A stretch of 64,000 nt of DNA from Moritella sp. 24 (GCF_018219155.1 NZ_CP056123.1:2923505-2987504), one strand, 5' to 3'; counted from the first letter of the stretch, positions 9,685 through 18,382 are shown. The notes: a model not told the origin generated them from the sequence alone. Made by a program: numbers and translations.

Positions 9685-10958
9685 TGTCACAGCAGCAAAG
9701 CGCTTCTGAAGTCGAAAAAATTGCCCAGATTATTCGTAGCTCGTTTGCTAAAACAAACAGCAACATGCTGGCGCAAGCGTATTTCGATGGCAGTGTAATT
9801 GATAACGGTGAGAATACCGCATTATTAGAAATGCTCACCAAGAATGGTCTGATCCGCCCAAGCGAAGAAGATGGCACCTATATGCTTGCCATTAACTTAA
9901 AGCGTATTTTAGATAAATTATTGCTGCGTCATGCTTCTTATCGTAAACGCACTGATATCGCCAAAGTTATGCAACACATTGACGGGGATATTAAGTCCTA
10001 CAAGCGTGCATTATTAACAGGCCAGCATAACGAAGTTTCTTTCTATCTAAGTCAGATTGATGAAGAACTTTACGGGATCGTCTATGAACTCGAAGACAGT
10101 GTCAGCGGCTTGTTTGCAGCGATTACCAGTAAATTTGGTTTTGTTGATAGCTTAGAAAGTAAAATTCATGAAAATGAAAAAGCCATTGCGTATACCGAAG
10201 GATTGCTTAATGCATTAGCCGATATTAACTTAACCGATGTGTATGCTTGGTTAGATTGGGATGATGTACCAGCGGATCTTAGCCGTAAAGTCACCTTTTT
10301 CATTGATGGTTATCGTCGTATCAACCGTCAGTTAGAAGGTGCTGTTCACCGTATGCGTCAACTACTCATGACCTTACGTAAACAAAATGAACAAGTTGCC
10401 CGCCTTAAAGCCATGTCTAAATTCCTGAAAGATAATCCGATTTGGGAATTAGACAATTATGATGAGCGTGAGCAAGTACCAGCTATCTTCAATCGTGTGA
10501 TGCCACTGCCATTATCTGCAAGTGTCGATATTAGTAATCAGGTGCAACAAGAAGAACTGACTGATATTTACAACTCATTACGTAAAGAGAGCAAGTCTGA
10601 TGCAGACGCTGTTGATTTACGTCGCAGTGGCCGTATTGATGACTTGCAACAAAAGGCCCGTCAACTCGAAGCTGACTATGTCTTGTCACAATGTGAAGCG
10701 TTATTTAAACACGTATTAAGTAATAAAGGTGATAGCTTCTCTGCCCTGCACTATTGGCAGCAAGACGGTCAACTGACCGACATTTTACCGAAGCATTTAT
10801 GGCTCAGTATTCTTTACAATGAGTACTACAAATGTGCACCAGCCGTACGTAAAGTGATGGCTATCGACTTCCCTGAATCCAGTACCACTGAATTACCAGG
10901 CTCCATATTAATCTCAGGTAATTTACGTGTCACGGACATTCAACTGCATCGTCCTTAA
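9684..10958 (+). CDS. MksF/MukF-like kleisin subunit of the SMC complex
   Basis: A 424-residue protein, last gene of the SMC operon. It begins with a predicted winged-helix region (residues 1-90), continues with a long helical middle (about 100-250) and ends in a second compact domain, the layout expected of a kleisin that bridges the two ATPase heads. MksF and JetA proteins have similar length. The gene order here (SMC, KITE, kleisin) is the reverse of the usual Mks and Wadjet order (kleisin, KITE, SMC, nuclease). No gene resembling the MksG/JetD nuclease follows; the next gene is elyC, 48 bp on. Assignment rests on context and architecture. Confidence 0.62.
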   Translation: MSQQQSASEVEKIAQIIRSSFAKTNSNMLAQAYFDGSVIDNGENTALLEMLTKNGLIRPSEEDGTYMLAINLKRILDKLLLRHASYRKRTDIAKVMQHIDGDIKSYKRALLTGQHNEVSFYLSQIDEELYGIVYELEDSVSGLFAAITSKFGFVDSLESKIHENEKAIAYTEGLLNALADINLTDVYAWLDWDDVPADLSRKVTFFIDGYRRINRQLEGAVHRMRQLLMTLRKQNEQVARLKAMSKFLKDNPIWELDNYDEREQVPAIFNRVMPLPLSASVDISNQVQQEELTDIYNSLRKESKSDADAVDLRRSGRIDDLQQKARQLEADYVLSQCEALFKHVLSNKGDSFSALHYWQQDGQLTDILPKHLWLSILYNEYYKCAPAVRKVMAIDFPESSTTELPGSILISGNLRVTDIQLHRP

Positions 10959-11006
10959 ACCTAAGTTACAATATAAACGCGTTTAAAAACAGGTACCAAT
11001 TCTCCT

Positions 11007-11762
11007 ATGTTCGCACTTAAAAAAATAATTGGTACTTGGTTAATGCCACTACCTTTACTACTCACTGCTTTTATTCTTGCAGCCCTATTATATAAACTCA
11101 CTCGCTATAAACGCAGCGCCCAAGTTCTATTTTGTAGTAGTTTTATTACATTATTGCTATTAAGCCTTGATCCCGTTGCCAGCCGTTTAGCCGCTACATT
11201 AGAGTCTCAGTACCCAAGTTACCAACAACAAAGTGTTGATTATATCCATGTACTTGGCAACGGTCACACCACGGTAGACAGCTTACCGATCACAAGTCAG
11301 CTAACGCCAGCAGCACTTGCTAGAACCACAGAAGGGGTTCGAATTTATAAATTAAACCCTACTGCCAAGTTAATTTTTAGTGGTTATAACGGTGGTGATA
11401 TTAACAGTAACGCAAAAATGAATGCACGATTAGCCATGGCGCTAGGCGTGCCTGAATCAGCGATTATATTATTAGAAAACCCGCGCGATACAATTGAGGA
11501 AGCCATTGATAATAAAGAAATAACCAAAGGTACATCATTTGTACTCGTCACCTCGGCTACCCATATGCCACGCGCGATGAAAATCTTCCGACAGCAGGGG
11601 TTATCCCCTATCCCCGCACCTACTGCACACGTAAGTAAACCTGTGAACGGTACACCTGCATTGCACTATTATTTTCCTCGAGCTCGGTATCTAGCAGTAA
11701 GTGAAAAAGTCTTCCATGAATGGCTAGGCTTAGCTTGGTTATCGTTAAAAAATAACCAATAG
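11007..11762 (+). CDS. elyC: ElyC/YcbC-type DUF218 envelope biogenesis protein
   Basis: A 251-residue inner-membrane protein with two N-terminal hydrophobic segments (about residues 10-30 and 38-55) followed by a DUF218 domain outside the membrane. DUF218 features are VLGNGH near residue 85, SGYNGG near 125, ENPRDTIEEA near 155 and VTSATHMPRAM near 180. In E. coli ElyC influences peptidoglycan and lipid-carrier metabolism. Length and topology fit ElyC better than the shorter YdcF or SanA. It follows the SMC operon by 48 bp and may share its transcript. Confidence 0.85.
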   Translation: MFALKKIIGTWLMPLPLLLTAFILAALLYKLTRYKRSAQVLFCSSFITLLLLSLDPVASRLAATLESQYPSYQQQSVDYIHVLGNGHTTVDSLPITSQLTPAALARTTEGVRIYKLNPTAKLIFSGYNGGDINSNAKMNARLAMALGVPESAIILLENPRDTIEEAIDNKEITKGTSFVLVTSATHMPRAMKIFRQQGLSPIPAPTAHVSKPVNGTPALHYYFPRARYLAVSEKVFHEWLGLAWLSLKNNQ

Positions 11763-11814
11763 ATATTACATCCTGTAATTTTCACTGCATTTAATTCTAA
11801 ATTGAGTAAGTAAA

Positions 11815-11830
11815 CGTGGGTCAAGTCACA
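11815..11830. promoter_or_regulatory. Weak CRP-like site upstream of tpiA
   Basis: CGTGGGTCAAGTCACA has the GTGA-N6-TCAC layout of a CRP site with one mismatch in the left half. It lies about 50 bp upstream of the likely tpiA -35 element. A stronger site of the same kind lies upstream of pfkA. Binding is inferred only. Confidence 0.35.
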
Positions 11831-11879
11831 GTTACTGCATTTTATGTAGTTTTATTACCAAAAATTGTCTTATGACAAC

Positions 11880-11907
11880 TTGCTCTGAGGCTAGATGACT
11901 CTATAAT
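11880..11907 (+). promoter_or_regulatory. Probable sigma-70 promoter of tpiA
   Basis: TTGCTC and a consensus TATAAT are separated by 16 bp, 93 bp upstream of the tpiA start. Just upstream, TTGTC-N4-GACAA (11865-11878) is an inverted repeat that could be an operator overlapping the -35 region. Confidence 0.55.
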
Positions 11908-12000
11908 CATCTCATGTTCTCAACTTAAGCCACTTTAGTCATTGTTACTCAAGTTAATTAAGTTGAAGAAAAATAGCTTTAAACCATATCGGAGATAGAC

Positions 12001-12756
12001 ATGAGACAAGCACTAGTAATGGGTAACTGGAAACTAAACGCAACTAAAGCATCTGTAGAAGCTTTAATTAACGGTTTAGTTGATGCGGCAAAAGACAATG
12101 CAACTGTTGAAGTTGCTGTATGCCCTCCTGCTGTTTTTATCCCACAAGTTGAAGCATTAACTGCTGACACTGCTATTACATACGGCGCACAAGATTGTGA
12201 CGTTAACACTGCAGGCGCATTCACTGGTGAAAACTCAGCGGTAATGTTAAAAGAGTTCGGTTGTAAATACACACTTGTTGGTCACAGCGAACGTCGTGTT
12301 ATCCACGGTGAATCAAACGAAGTTGTTGCAGACAAATTTGCTGTTGCACAAGAAAACGGCCTAGTACCTGTACTTTGTATCGGTGAAACACTAGAGCAAT
12401 TCGAAGCTGGCGAAACGAAAGCGGTTGTTGAAGCTCAACTTCAAGCTGTTGTTACTAAGTCTGGTATCGCATCTCTAAACAATGCAGTTATTGCATACGA
12501 ACCAGTTTGGGCAATCGGTACTGGTAAAACAGCAACACCTGAAATTGCACAAGACATCCACGCTCACATCCGTTCATGGTTAACTGAGCAAGATGCAGCT
12601 GTAGCAAACAAAGTTCAAATCCTTTACGGTGGTTCAGTTAAAGGCGCTAACGCTGCTGAGTTATTCGGTCAAGCAGACATTGATGGCGGCCTAGTTGGCG
12701 GAGCTTCACTAGACGCTGTAGAATTCTCTAAAGTTATTGCTGGTGCTTCTGCATAG
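12001..12756 (+). CDS. tpiA: Triosephosphate isomerase
   Basis: Interconverts dihydroxyacetone phosphate and glyceraldehyde 3-phosphate in glycolysis. The 251 residues match the family. Catalytic features are all visible: NWKLN with the active-site lysine near residue 11, VGHSERR with the catalytic histidine near 95, YEPVWAIGTGK with the catalytic glutamate near 166 and the mobile loop, and the phosphate-binding YGGSVKGAN near 210. The ribosome-binding sequence GGAGATAGAC precedes the ATG. Codon choice is of the highly expressed type. pfkA follows on the same strand after 419 bp. Confidence 0.98.
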   Translation: MRQALVMGNWKLNATKASVEALINGLVDAAKDNATVEVAVCPPAVFIPQVEALTADTAITYGAQDCDVNTAGAFTGENSAVMLKEFGCKYTLVGHSERRVIHGESNEVVADKFAVAQENGLVPVLCIGETLEQFEAGETKAVVEAQLQAVVTKSGIASLNNAVIAYEPVWAIGTGKTATPEIAQDIHAHIRSWLTEQDAAVANKVQILYGGSVKGANAAELFGQADIDGGLVGGASLDAVEFSKVIAGASA

Positions 12757-12808
12757 TAGCCTATCAAAACCTAATATAGGGCGAGGTCCTACTCTGTATT
12801 AGGTGTAA

Positions 12809-12857
12809 AGTGTAGTAATGCTGATTATTCAATCATTGTTGCTACACTCCTTTCTTA
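12809..12857 (+). terminator. Probable terminator after tpiA
   Basis: AGTGTAGTAA (12809-12818) pairs with TTGCTACACT (12839-12848) with one wobble pair, and the T-rich stretch CCTTTCTTA follows. A separate hairpin, ACCTAATA with TATTAGGT at 12769-12804, precedes it. The U-tract is imperfect. Confidence 0.45.
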
Positions 12858-12919
12858 TAAAACTTAACTTTTTCAAAATAAATTTGCGCTGAAGCATTAT
12901 TTTATTTAATGATTAAAAG

Positions 12920-12947
12920 TTTCATATGAAAGCGTGATAAATATCAC
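12920..12947. promoter_or_regulatory. CRP-like palindrome upstream of pfkA
   Basis: GTGATAAATATCAC (12934-12947) has a perfect GTGA-N6-TCAC core, the CRP consensus layout. It directly follows a perfect 12-bp palindrome, TTTCATATGAAA (12920-12931). Both lie about 230 bp upstream of pfkA in an otherwise gene-free, AT-rich stretch (12858-13175). Which regulator binds is inference; the TGAAAGCG segment also faintly recalls a Cra half-site. Confidence 0.45.
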
Positions 12948-13175
12948 TTTAGTAATAAAATAAATTGTAAAGACACAGAAAGTAATAGCATACGCAGTTA
13001 TAATAAATAAAAGTTATAACGAAATAGAAAGTAGCAGCAACAGATATATTCTAATGGGTGCACTAAGCATATAAATAACCATGCCATCACCTGCTGCAAC
13101 AGTATCGTTCTTCAATAAGAGCAGTACGCTAACCCAATAAATAAAGTATCATCGATTGATATATTTGAGGCTTCA

Positions 13176-14138
13176 ATGATTAAAAAAATAGGTGTTTTAA
13201 CAAGTGGTGGTGATGCACCAGGCATGAACGCAGCAATCCGAGCAGTTGTACGTGAAGGTCTACATCTTGGCTTAGAAGTTTATGGTATTTACGATGGTTA
13301 CGCTGGTTTACATCAAGGCCGCATTGAAAAATTAGATCGTAAATCAGTTTCTGATGTAATTAACCGTGGTGGTACTTTCCTCGGTTCTGCACGCTTCCCT
13401 GAATTTAAAGAAGAAAGCGTTCGTAGAGAAGCAATTGAAAACCTTAAAAAACACGATATCGATGCACTTGTTGTTATTGGTGGTGACGGTTCTTACATGG
13501 GTGCAATGAAACTAACTGAAATGGGTTTCCCATGTATCGGTATTCCAGGCACGATTGATAATGATATCCCAGGCACTACTTATACAATTGGTTTTGATAC
13601 TGCACTAAACATTGTCGTTGATGCAATTGACCGTTTACGCGACACATCAACATCTCACCAACGTATCTCAATTGTTGAAATCATGGGCCGTTACTGTGGT
13701 GATTTAACCATGGGCGCAGCGGTTGCCGGTGGTGCAGAATTCGTTGTCATTCCTGAAAAAGGCTATGATGAAGCTGATTTATTAGCACAGATTCAAGCAG
13801 GTATCGATAAAGGTAAGAAGCATGCAATTATCGCAATGTGCGAGCATGTAACTGACGTAAACAGACTTGCGCAACATATCGAAAGCGTTACAACTCGTGA
13901 AACACGAGCGACAGTTTTAGGTCATTTACAACGTGGCGGTACACCAACAGCACGTGACCGTATTATGGCAAGTCGTATGGGTTCATATGCAGTGAAACTA
14001 TTAATAGACGGTGAAGGCGGTCGTTGTGTAGGTCTAATGAACTCACAAATGGTTCACCATGACATCATCGATTGTATCAACAATATGAAACGTCCTTTCA
14101 ATCAAGAACTATTTGATCTGTCTGATTCATTATTCTAA
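13176..14138 (+). CDS. pfkA: 6-phosphofructokinase, ATP-dependent
   Basis: Phosphorylates fructose 6-phosphate to the 1,6-bisphosphate, the committed step of glycolysis. The 320-residue length matches bacterial PfkA exactly. Visible are the ATP-binding [17 protein letters not shown] at the N-terminus, [12 protein letters not shown] near residue 105, the catalytic [11 protein letters not shown] near 125 with its aspartate, and [15 protein letters not shown] near 245 with effector and substrate arginines. It is monocistronic, bounded by an upstream palindrome region and a strong terminator downstream. Confidence 0.98.
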   Translation: MIKKIGVLTSGGDAPGMNAAIRAVVREGLHLGLEVYGIYDGYAGLHQGRIEKLDRKSVSDVINRGGTFLGSARFPEFKEESVRREAIENLKKHDIDALVVIGGDGSYMGAMKLTEMGFPCIGIPGTIDNDIPGTTYTIGFDTALNIVVDAIDRLRDTSTSHQRISIVEIMGRYCGDLTMGAAVAGGAEFVVIPEKGYDEADLLAQIQAGIDKGKKHAIIAMCEHVTDVNRLAQHIESVTTRETRATVLGHLQRGGTPTARDRIMASRMGSYAVKLLIDGEGGRCVGLMNSQMVHHDIIDCINNMKRPFNQELFDLSDSLF

Positions 14139-14187
14139 ACATATTTAGTATCTGCCAATTCTAGATAAATTAGTTAAGATGAAATGT

Positions 14188-14223
14188 AAAAAGCGAAACC
14201 AATGTAAGTTGGTTTCGCTTTTT
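14188..14223. terminator. Bidirectional terminator between pfkA and uvrB
   Basis: A perfect 15-bp stem (14188-14202 with 14209-14223) encloses a 6-base loop. A-tract on the left and T-tract on the right let it serve both converging genes. Confidence 0.9.
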
Positions 14224-14250
14224 TATTACTATTGAATTAACTGCTAAGAG

Positions 14251-16245
14251 CTATTGAATCAGCTGCTCTCGTAGCTTAGCCACTTTATCACGTGTTTCAC
14301 CGGCTTTTTCAAACTCAAGATCTTGTGCGTATTTATACATTTGCTCTTCTAAACGTACAATTTCCTTACTGAGTTCCGCTGGCGTAAATACCGCATATGT
14401 CGCTTTCTGCTCTGCAATATGCATCATTTGCTGCTCTGGTGTTCGGCCGATACTAAAGCCATCACCTACTTTCTTATTCAAGCCTTTTGGAGTAATACCA
14501 TTTTTGACGTTATGGTCATGCTGTAAAGCACGGCGACGTTCCGTTTCACTAATCGCTTTATCCATCGACTTAGTGATCTTATTCGCATATAAGATCGCCT
14601 TACCTTCAAGATTACGCGCTGCACGTCCAATAGTTTGAATAAGTGAACGCTCTGAACGTAAGAAGCCTTCTTTGTCTGCATCAAGTATGGCGACCAAAGA
14701 CACTTCAGGCATGTCTAAACCTTCACGGAGTAAGTTAATCCCAACCAACACATCAAATACGCCTAAACGAAGATCACGAATGATCTCGACACGTTCAACA
14801 GTATCAATATCAGAATGAAGATAACGTACTTTCACGCCATGATCTGCAAGGTACTCAGCTAAATCTTCAGACATTCGCTTCGTTAATGTCGTCGCAAGTA
14901 CCCTTTCGCCTTTCGCTACGCGGATATTAATCTCACTGAGTAGATCATCAACTTGTGTATCGACAGGACGAACTTCAATGATTGGATCGAGTAATCCGGT
15001 CGGTCGTACTAATTGCTGAACAACCTCACCTTCACAGCGATCTAATTCGTACTGGCTTGGTGTTGCAGACACATAAAGCGTCTGTGGTGATATTGATTCA
15101 AACTCATCAAATTTAAGTGGTCTGTTATCTAATGCGGAAGGTAAACGAAAACCAAACTCAACTAGCGTTTCTTTACGTGAGCGGTCACCCTTATACATAG
15201 CGCCAATTTGCGGCACTGTAACGTGTGATTCATCAATAACCAATAAACCATCATCAGGTAAATAGTCTAATAACGTCGGAGGCGCATCACCAGGTGTACG
15301 ACCAGACAGATAACGCGAGTAGTTTTCAATACCAGAGCAATAACCAAGTTCTTGCATCATTTCAATATCAAATTGAACACGTTGGCTGACACGCTGCTCT
15401 TCAATTAATTTGTTTGCTGATAATAGCTGTTTTTTACGCTCTGACAATTCCACTTTAATGTGTTCAATTGCAGCAAGGATCTTTTCTCTTGGCGTCACAT
15501 AGTGAGTCTTAGGGTAGATCGTCGCACGTTCGACAGTCTGTTCAACTGCACCGGTCAGCGGATCGAAATAGCTAATACGTTCAATTTCATCATCAAACAT
15601 CTCTAAGCGTACAGCGTGCTTATCTGACTCAGCTGGATACACATCAATAACTTCACCACGCACACGGAATGTCGAGCGTTTAAAATCCATGTCGTTACGG
15701 GTATATTGCAATTCAGCTAAACGACGGATAATACTGCGCTGGCTAATCACTTCACCTACGGACACGTGTAACATCATTTTTAAATAAGACTCAGGATCAC
15801 CCAAACCATAAATAGCCGATACCGAAGCAATTAAGATTACATCACGACGCTCTAATAATGCTTTAGTGGCAGAAAGACGCATTTGTTCAATATGTGCATT
15901 TACTGCGGCATCTTTTTCAATAAAGGTATCAGTACTGGGAACATAGGCTTCTGGCTGATAATAATCATAATAAGAAACAAAATATTCAACTGCATTATTA
16001 GGAAAGAACTCTTTCATTTCAGCATAAAGCTGCGCAGCGAGTGTTTTGTTTGGAGCCATCAGTAATGTAGGACGGTTCAATTTCGCAATCATGTTTGCGA
16101 CAGTATAGGTTTTACCTGAGCCCGTTACACCGAGCAAGGTTTGACTGGCAACACCTGCATTAAAACTATCAACCAGCTTTTCAATCGCTTGAGGCTGATC
16201 GCCACTCGGGGTATATTCAGAACATAAATCGAATAAAATAGTCAT
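14251..16245 (-). CDS. uvrB: UvrB, excinuclease ABC subunit B
   Basis: Damage-verification subunit of nucleotide excision repair, loaded by UvrA and cleaving with UvrC. The 664 residues are close to the E. coli length of 673. Features are Walker A GVTGSGKT near residue 39, the beta-hairpin region rich in tyrosines ([16 protein letters not shown] near 92), helicase motifs such as [11 protein letters not shown] near 340 and ATPSQYEL near 390, QTIGRAARN near 540, and the C-terminal UvrC-binding helix ([17 protein letters not shown]). No CTG-N10-CAG LexA box was found between uvrB and the tRNA array; instead the upstream region carries DnaA-box-like sites. Confidence 0.98.
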   Translation of the reverse strand: MTILFDLCSEYTPSGDQPQAIEKLVDSFNAGVASQTLLGVTGSGKTYTVANMIAKLNRPTLLMAPNKTLAAQLYAEMKEFFPNNAVEYFVSYYDYYQPEAYVPSTDTFIEKDAAVNAHIEQMRLSATKALLERRDVILIASVSAIYGLGDPESYLKMMLHVSVGEVISQRSIIRRLAELQYTRNDMDFKRSTFRVRGEVIDVYPAESDKHAVRLEMFDDEIERISYFDPLTGAVEQTVERATIYPKTHYVTPREKILAAIEHIKVELSERKKQLLSANKLIEEQRVSQRVQFDIEMMQELGYCSGIENYSRYLSGRTPGDAPPTLLDYLPDDGLLVIDESHVTVPQIGAMYKGDRSRKETLVEFGFRLPSALDNRPLKFDEFESISPQTLYVSATPSQYELDRCEGEVVQQLVRPTGLLDPIIEVRPVDTQVDDLLSEINIRVAKGERVLATTLTKRMSEDLAEYLADHGVKVRYLHSDIDTVERVEIIRDLRLGVFDVLVGINLLREGLDMPEVSLVAILDADKEGFLRSERSLIQTIGRAARNLEGKAILYANKITKSMDKAISETERRRALQHDHNVKNGITPKGLNKKVGDGFSIGRTPEQQMMHIAEQKATYAVFTPAELSKEIVRLEEQMYKYAQDLEFEKAGETRDKVAKLREQLIQ

Positions 16246-16400
16246 TATTTAAGATCACAACTCGGTTTTTAATTTATATATCACCATAATACCGATTTAT
16301 ACTTAGTCCGCCATAAGAATTACGTTAGCTTGCTAAACGTTTAATCAAAAAATTAGAATTTAGACTCTAAAACCCTTGCCAAATCTAAAATGTCAAGTAG

Positions 16401-16658
16401 TTATCAACAGTATTTTTAAATAATGTTTTTTAGTGGTCATTTTTGATACAAGCATCATGAACAATAAGTTATCAACAACAAAAACAAGCAGGAAAATACG
16501 CTAAGATACTGAACCATAAGGATTAAGTTATTAACAAACCGTATTTACACATGTTTTGTTAAATTGCGATAACGATAGACTTTTAACTTTTACAGATTTA
16601 ATCAACAGACTTACCCACAGATTTAGTGGATAACTCACTAAAAAGTGTCATATCCACA
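16401..16658. promoter_or_regulatory. Cluster of DnaA-box-like sequences upstream of uvrB
   Basis: Five 9-mers lie within one mismatch of the DnaA box TTATCCACA in 258 bp. TTATCAACA occurs at 16401-16409 and 16469-16477, TTACCCACA at 16611-16619, TTATCCACT (reverse strand) at 16625-16633 and ATATCCACA at 16650-16658. Weaker matches are TTATTAACA at 16528 and TTATCCAAT at 16749. The cluster sits in the 767-bp gap (16246-17012) between uvrB and the tRNA array, followed by AT-rich DNA to about 16900. In E. coli the uvrB upstream region is reported to bind DnaA, so this may be a conserved arrangement. A DnaA-titration site is the other possibility. Confidence 0.6.
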
Positions 16659-16952
16659 ATCCCAACGTCAAAACCAACATATCGTTGTGTTTAAACAATG
16701 AATAAAGATTTAATAATAAGTGCCATATTTATAATATCTATTTGTCATTTATCCAATGCTTCTGCTATATAGTAGATAAGTAAATTAAAAGGTGATTAAA
16801 TTTATGCTTTTTCTGAGTCGCATAACTTGGTCATCAAATGCTTGTCGTATAAATCAATTGTTTACTTAAACTACGCTATCAGTATTTCTTAGTCATCATC
16901 GCTCAGTTATTCGACAAAAAAAAAGCAAATAACAGTTTTGACCCTTTTATCA

Positions 16953-16981
16953 TTGACAGTAGAATCATCTAACCTTAATAT
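16953..16981 (+). promoter_or_regulatory. Strong sigma-70 promoter of the tRNA-Asn array
   Basis: A consensus TTGACA (16953-16958), 17-bp spacer and TAATAT (16976-16981) are followed at once by the GC-rich CGCCCCG. A GC-rich discriminator is the hallmark of stable-RNA promoters under stringent (ppGpp) control. The first tRNA begins 31 bases downstream of the -10 element. Confidence 0.85.
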
Positions 16982-17012
16982 TCGCCCCGTCTTCAAAACA
17001 AAGACACGTAAT

Positions 17013-17088
17013 TCCCCTTTAGTTCAGTTGGTAGAACGGTGGACTGTTAATCCATATGTCGCTAGTTCAAGTCTAGCAAGGGGAGCCA
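17013..17088 (+). tRNA. tRNA-Asn(GTT), copy 1 of 11
   Basis: A 76-base tRNA with encoded CCA. The acceptor stem TCCCCTT pairs with AAGGGGA, the D stem is GTTC/GAAC, the anticodon loop is CTGTTAA (anticodon GTT) and the T stem is GCTAG/CTAGC with TTCAAGT in the loop. It is the first gene after the array promoter. Confidence 0.97.
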
Positions 17089-17139
17089 AATTCAATAGTA
17101 TGTTGCACTTTATTTTATATAGATAATTGCGGTATATTA

Positions 17140-17180
17140 GCTTCATAAGAAGCAAACAACTTATTAGCTTCAAGAGAAGC
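17140..17180 (+). repeat. Spacer stem-loops (first pair of six)
   Basis: GCTTC-ATAA-GAAGC (17140-17153) and GCTTC-AAGA-GAAGC (17167-17180) lie between tRNA copies 1 and 2. The same element recurs at 17354-17367 (loop GAAA), 17510-17523 (ATTA), 17537-17550 (AAGA) and 18443-18456 (GCAA, one wobble pair). All have a five-pair stem and a four-base loop, and all lie in the longer spacers. They could be processing sites for the multi-tRNA precursor; that role is inferred. Confidence 0.6.
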
Positions 17181-17191
17181 AAACAAATAAT

Positions 17192-17267
17192 TCCCCTTTA
17201 GTTCAGTTGGTAGAACGGTGGACTGTTAATCCATATGTCGCTAGTTCAAGTCTAGCAAGGGGAGCCA
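17192..17267 (+). tRNA. tRNA-Asn(GTT), copy 2
   Basis: Identical to copy 1 over all 76 bases, with acceptor TCCCCTT/AAGGGGA and encoded CCA. The preceding spacer holds two small GCTTC/GAAGC hairpins. Confidence 0.97.
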
Positions 17268-17378
17268 ATTTATCTTTTCTTTTTAAATGAAAGAATAGAG
17301 ACAAGAATAATAGTATATTGCTATAACCTATGAAGTGTTATAAATGTATATTAGCTTCGAAAGAAGCAGACAATTTGT

Positions 17379-17454
17379 TCCCCTTTAGTTCAGTTGGTAG
17401 AACGGTGGACTGTTAATCCATATGTCGCTAGTTCAAGTCTAGCAAGGGGAGCCA
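17379..17454 (+). tRNA. tRNA-Asn(GTT), copy 3
   Basis: Same sequence as copy 1. The preceding spacer carries one GCTTC-GAAA-GAAGC hairpin. Confidence 0.97.
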
Positions 17455-17561
17455 CATTTTCTTTCTTTAAACAGTTAGTGATTACTACATATATGTAGAT
17501 CGTTAATTGGCTTCATTAGAAGCACACAACTTATTAGCTTCAAGAGAAGCAAACAAATAAT

Positions 17562-17637
17562 TCCCCTTTAGTTCAGTTGGTAGAACGGTGGACTGTTAAT
17601 CCATATGTCGCTAGTTCAAGTCTAGCAAGGGGAGCCA
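17562..17637 (+). tRNA. tRNA-Asn(GTT), copy 4
   Basis: Same sequence as copy 1. It begins the region where a two-tRNA unit repeats, and two GCTTC/GAAGC hairpins precede it. Confidence 0.97.
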
Positions 17638-17683
17638 TATTAATTAAACAGCCTATTACATAGCCGTTTATAAAAAGAATAAT

Positions 17684-17759
17684 TCCCTTTTAGTTCAGTT
17701 GGTAGAACGGTGGACTGTTAATCCATATGTCGCTAGTTCAAGTCTAGCAAAGGGAGCCA
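17684..17759 (+). tRNA. tRNA-Asn(GTT), copy 5, acceptor variant
   Basis: Differs from copy 1 at positions 5 and 68: the C-G acceptor pair becomes T-A (TCCCTTT/AAAGGGA). The change is compensatory, so the gene should be functional. Anticodon and arms are otherwise unchanged. Confidence 0.97.
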
Positions 17760-17805
17760 TATTACCTAAATTGCTTATTACATAGCTGTTTATAAAAAGA
17801 ATAAT

Positions 17806-17881
17806 TCCCCTTTAGTTCAGTTGGTAGAACGGTGGACTGTTAATCCATATGTCGCTAGTTCAAGTCTAGCAAGGGGAGCCA
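17806..17881 (+). tRNA. tRNA-Asn(GTT), copy 6
   Basis: Same sequence as copy 1, with acceptor TCCCCTT/AAGGGGA. First tRNA of the second two-tRNA unit. Confidence 0.97.
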
Positions 17882-17927
17882 TATTAATTAAACGGCTTAT
17901 TACATAGCTGTTTATAAAAAGAATAAT

Positions 17928-18003
17928 TCCCTTTTAGTTCAGTTGGTAGAACGGTGGACTGTTAATCCATATGTCGCTAGTTCAAGTCTAGCAAAGGGAG
18001 CCA
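17928..18003 (+). tRNA. tRNA-Asn(GTT), copy 7, acceptor variant
   Basis: Carries the same compensated 5-68 change as copy 5. The following spacer has about 13 extra bases (near 18008-18020) relative to the other units. Confidence 0.97.
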
Positions 18004-18062
18004 ATTTTAAGTAAAGAATACCTAAACTGCTTATTACATAGCTGTTTATGAAAACAAATAAT

Positions 18063-18138
18063 TCCCCTTTAGTTCAGTTGGTAGAACGGTGGACTGTTAA
18101 TCCATATGTCGCTAGTTCAAGTCTAGCAAGGGGAGCCA
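18063..18138 (+). tRNA. tRNA-Asn(GTT), copy 8
   Basis: Same sequence as copy 1. First tRNA of the third two-tRNA unit. Confidence 0.97.
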
Positions 18139-18183
18139 AATTAATTAAACGGCTTATTACATAGCTGTTTACAAAAGAATAAT

Positions 18184-18259
18184 TCCCTTTTAGTTCAGTT
18201 GGTAGAACGGTGGACTGTTAATCCATATGTCGCTAGTTCAAGTCTAGCAAAGGGAGCCA
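18184..18259 (+). tRNA. tRNA-Asn(GTT), copy 9, acceptor variant
   Basis: Carries the compensated T5-A68 pair, as in copies 5 and 7. Confidence 0.97.
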
Positions 18260-18306
18260 TATTACCTAAACGGCTTATTACATAGCTGTTTATGAAAACG
18301 AATAAT

Positions 18307-18382
18307 TCCCCTTTAGTTCAGTTGGTAGAACGGTGGACTGTTAATCCATATGTCGCTAGTTCAAGTCTAGCAAGGGGAGCCA
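18307..18382 (+). tRNA. tRNA-Asn(GTT), copy 10
   Basis: Same sequence as copy 1. It is followed by a longer spacer with a GCTTT-GCAA-GAAGC hairpin instead of a variant tRNA. Confidence 0.97.

Larger units (their letters stand above)
17562..18306 (+). repeat. Tandem two-tRNA repeat unit, three copies
   Basis: Copies 4-5, 6-7 and 8-9 form units starting at 17562, 17806 and 18063 (244, 257 and 244 bp). Each unit holds a standard tRNA, a spacer beginning near TAATTAAAC, a variant tRNA with acceptor TCCCTTT/AAAGGGA, and a spacer containing ACCTAAA. Both spacers carry the shared string CTATTACATAG or CTTATTACATAG followed by C(T/C)GTTTA. The alternation shows that the unit of duplication was two tRNAs, not one. 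Confidence 0.85.

Noticed and set aside
5206-10958. A complete Wadjet (JetABCD) system
   Set aside because: No JetD/MksG nuclease-like gene is next to the three genes and the gene order is reversed.
16401-16658. Chromosomal replication origin
   Set aside because: The DnaA-box cluster is not next to mnmG, mioC or dnaA-dnaN, and has no dense GATC sites. Regulatory or titration site is the better reading.
16246-17012. LexA box upstream of uvrB
   Set aside because: No CTG-N10-CAG was found on reading this gap.
16938-17126. 62-residue open frame overlapping the first tRNA
   Set aside because: It runs through the promoter and tRNA copy 1 and has no ribosome-binding site.
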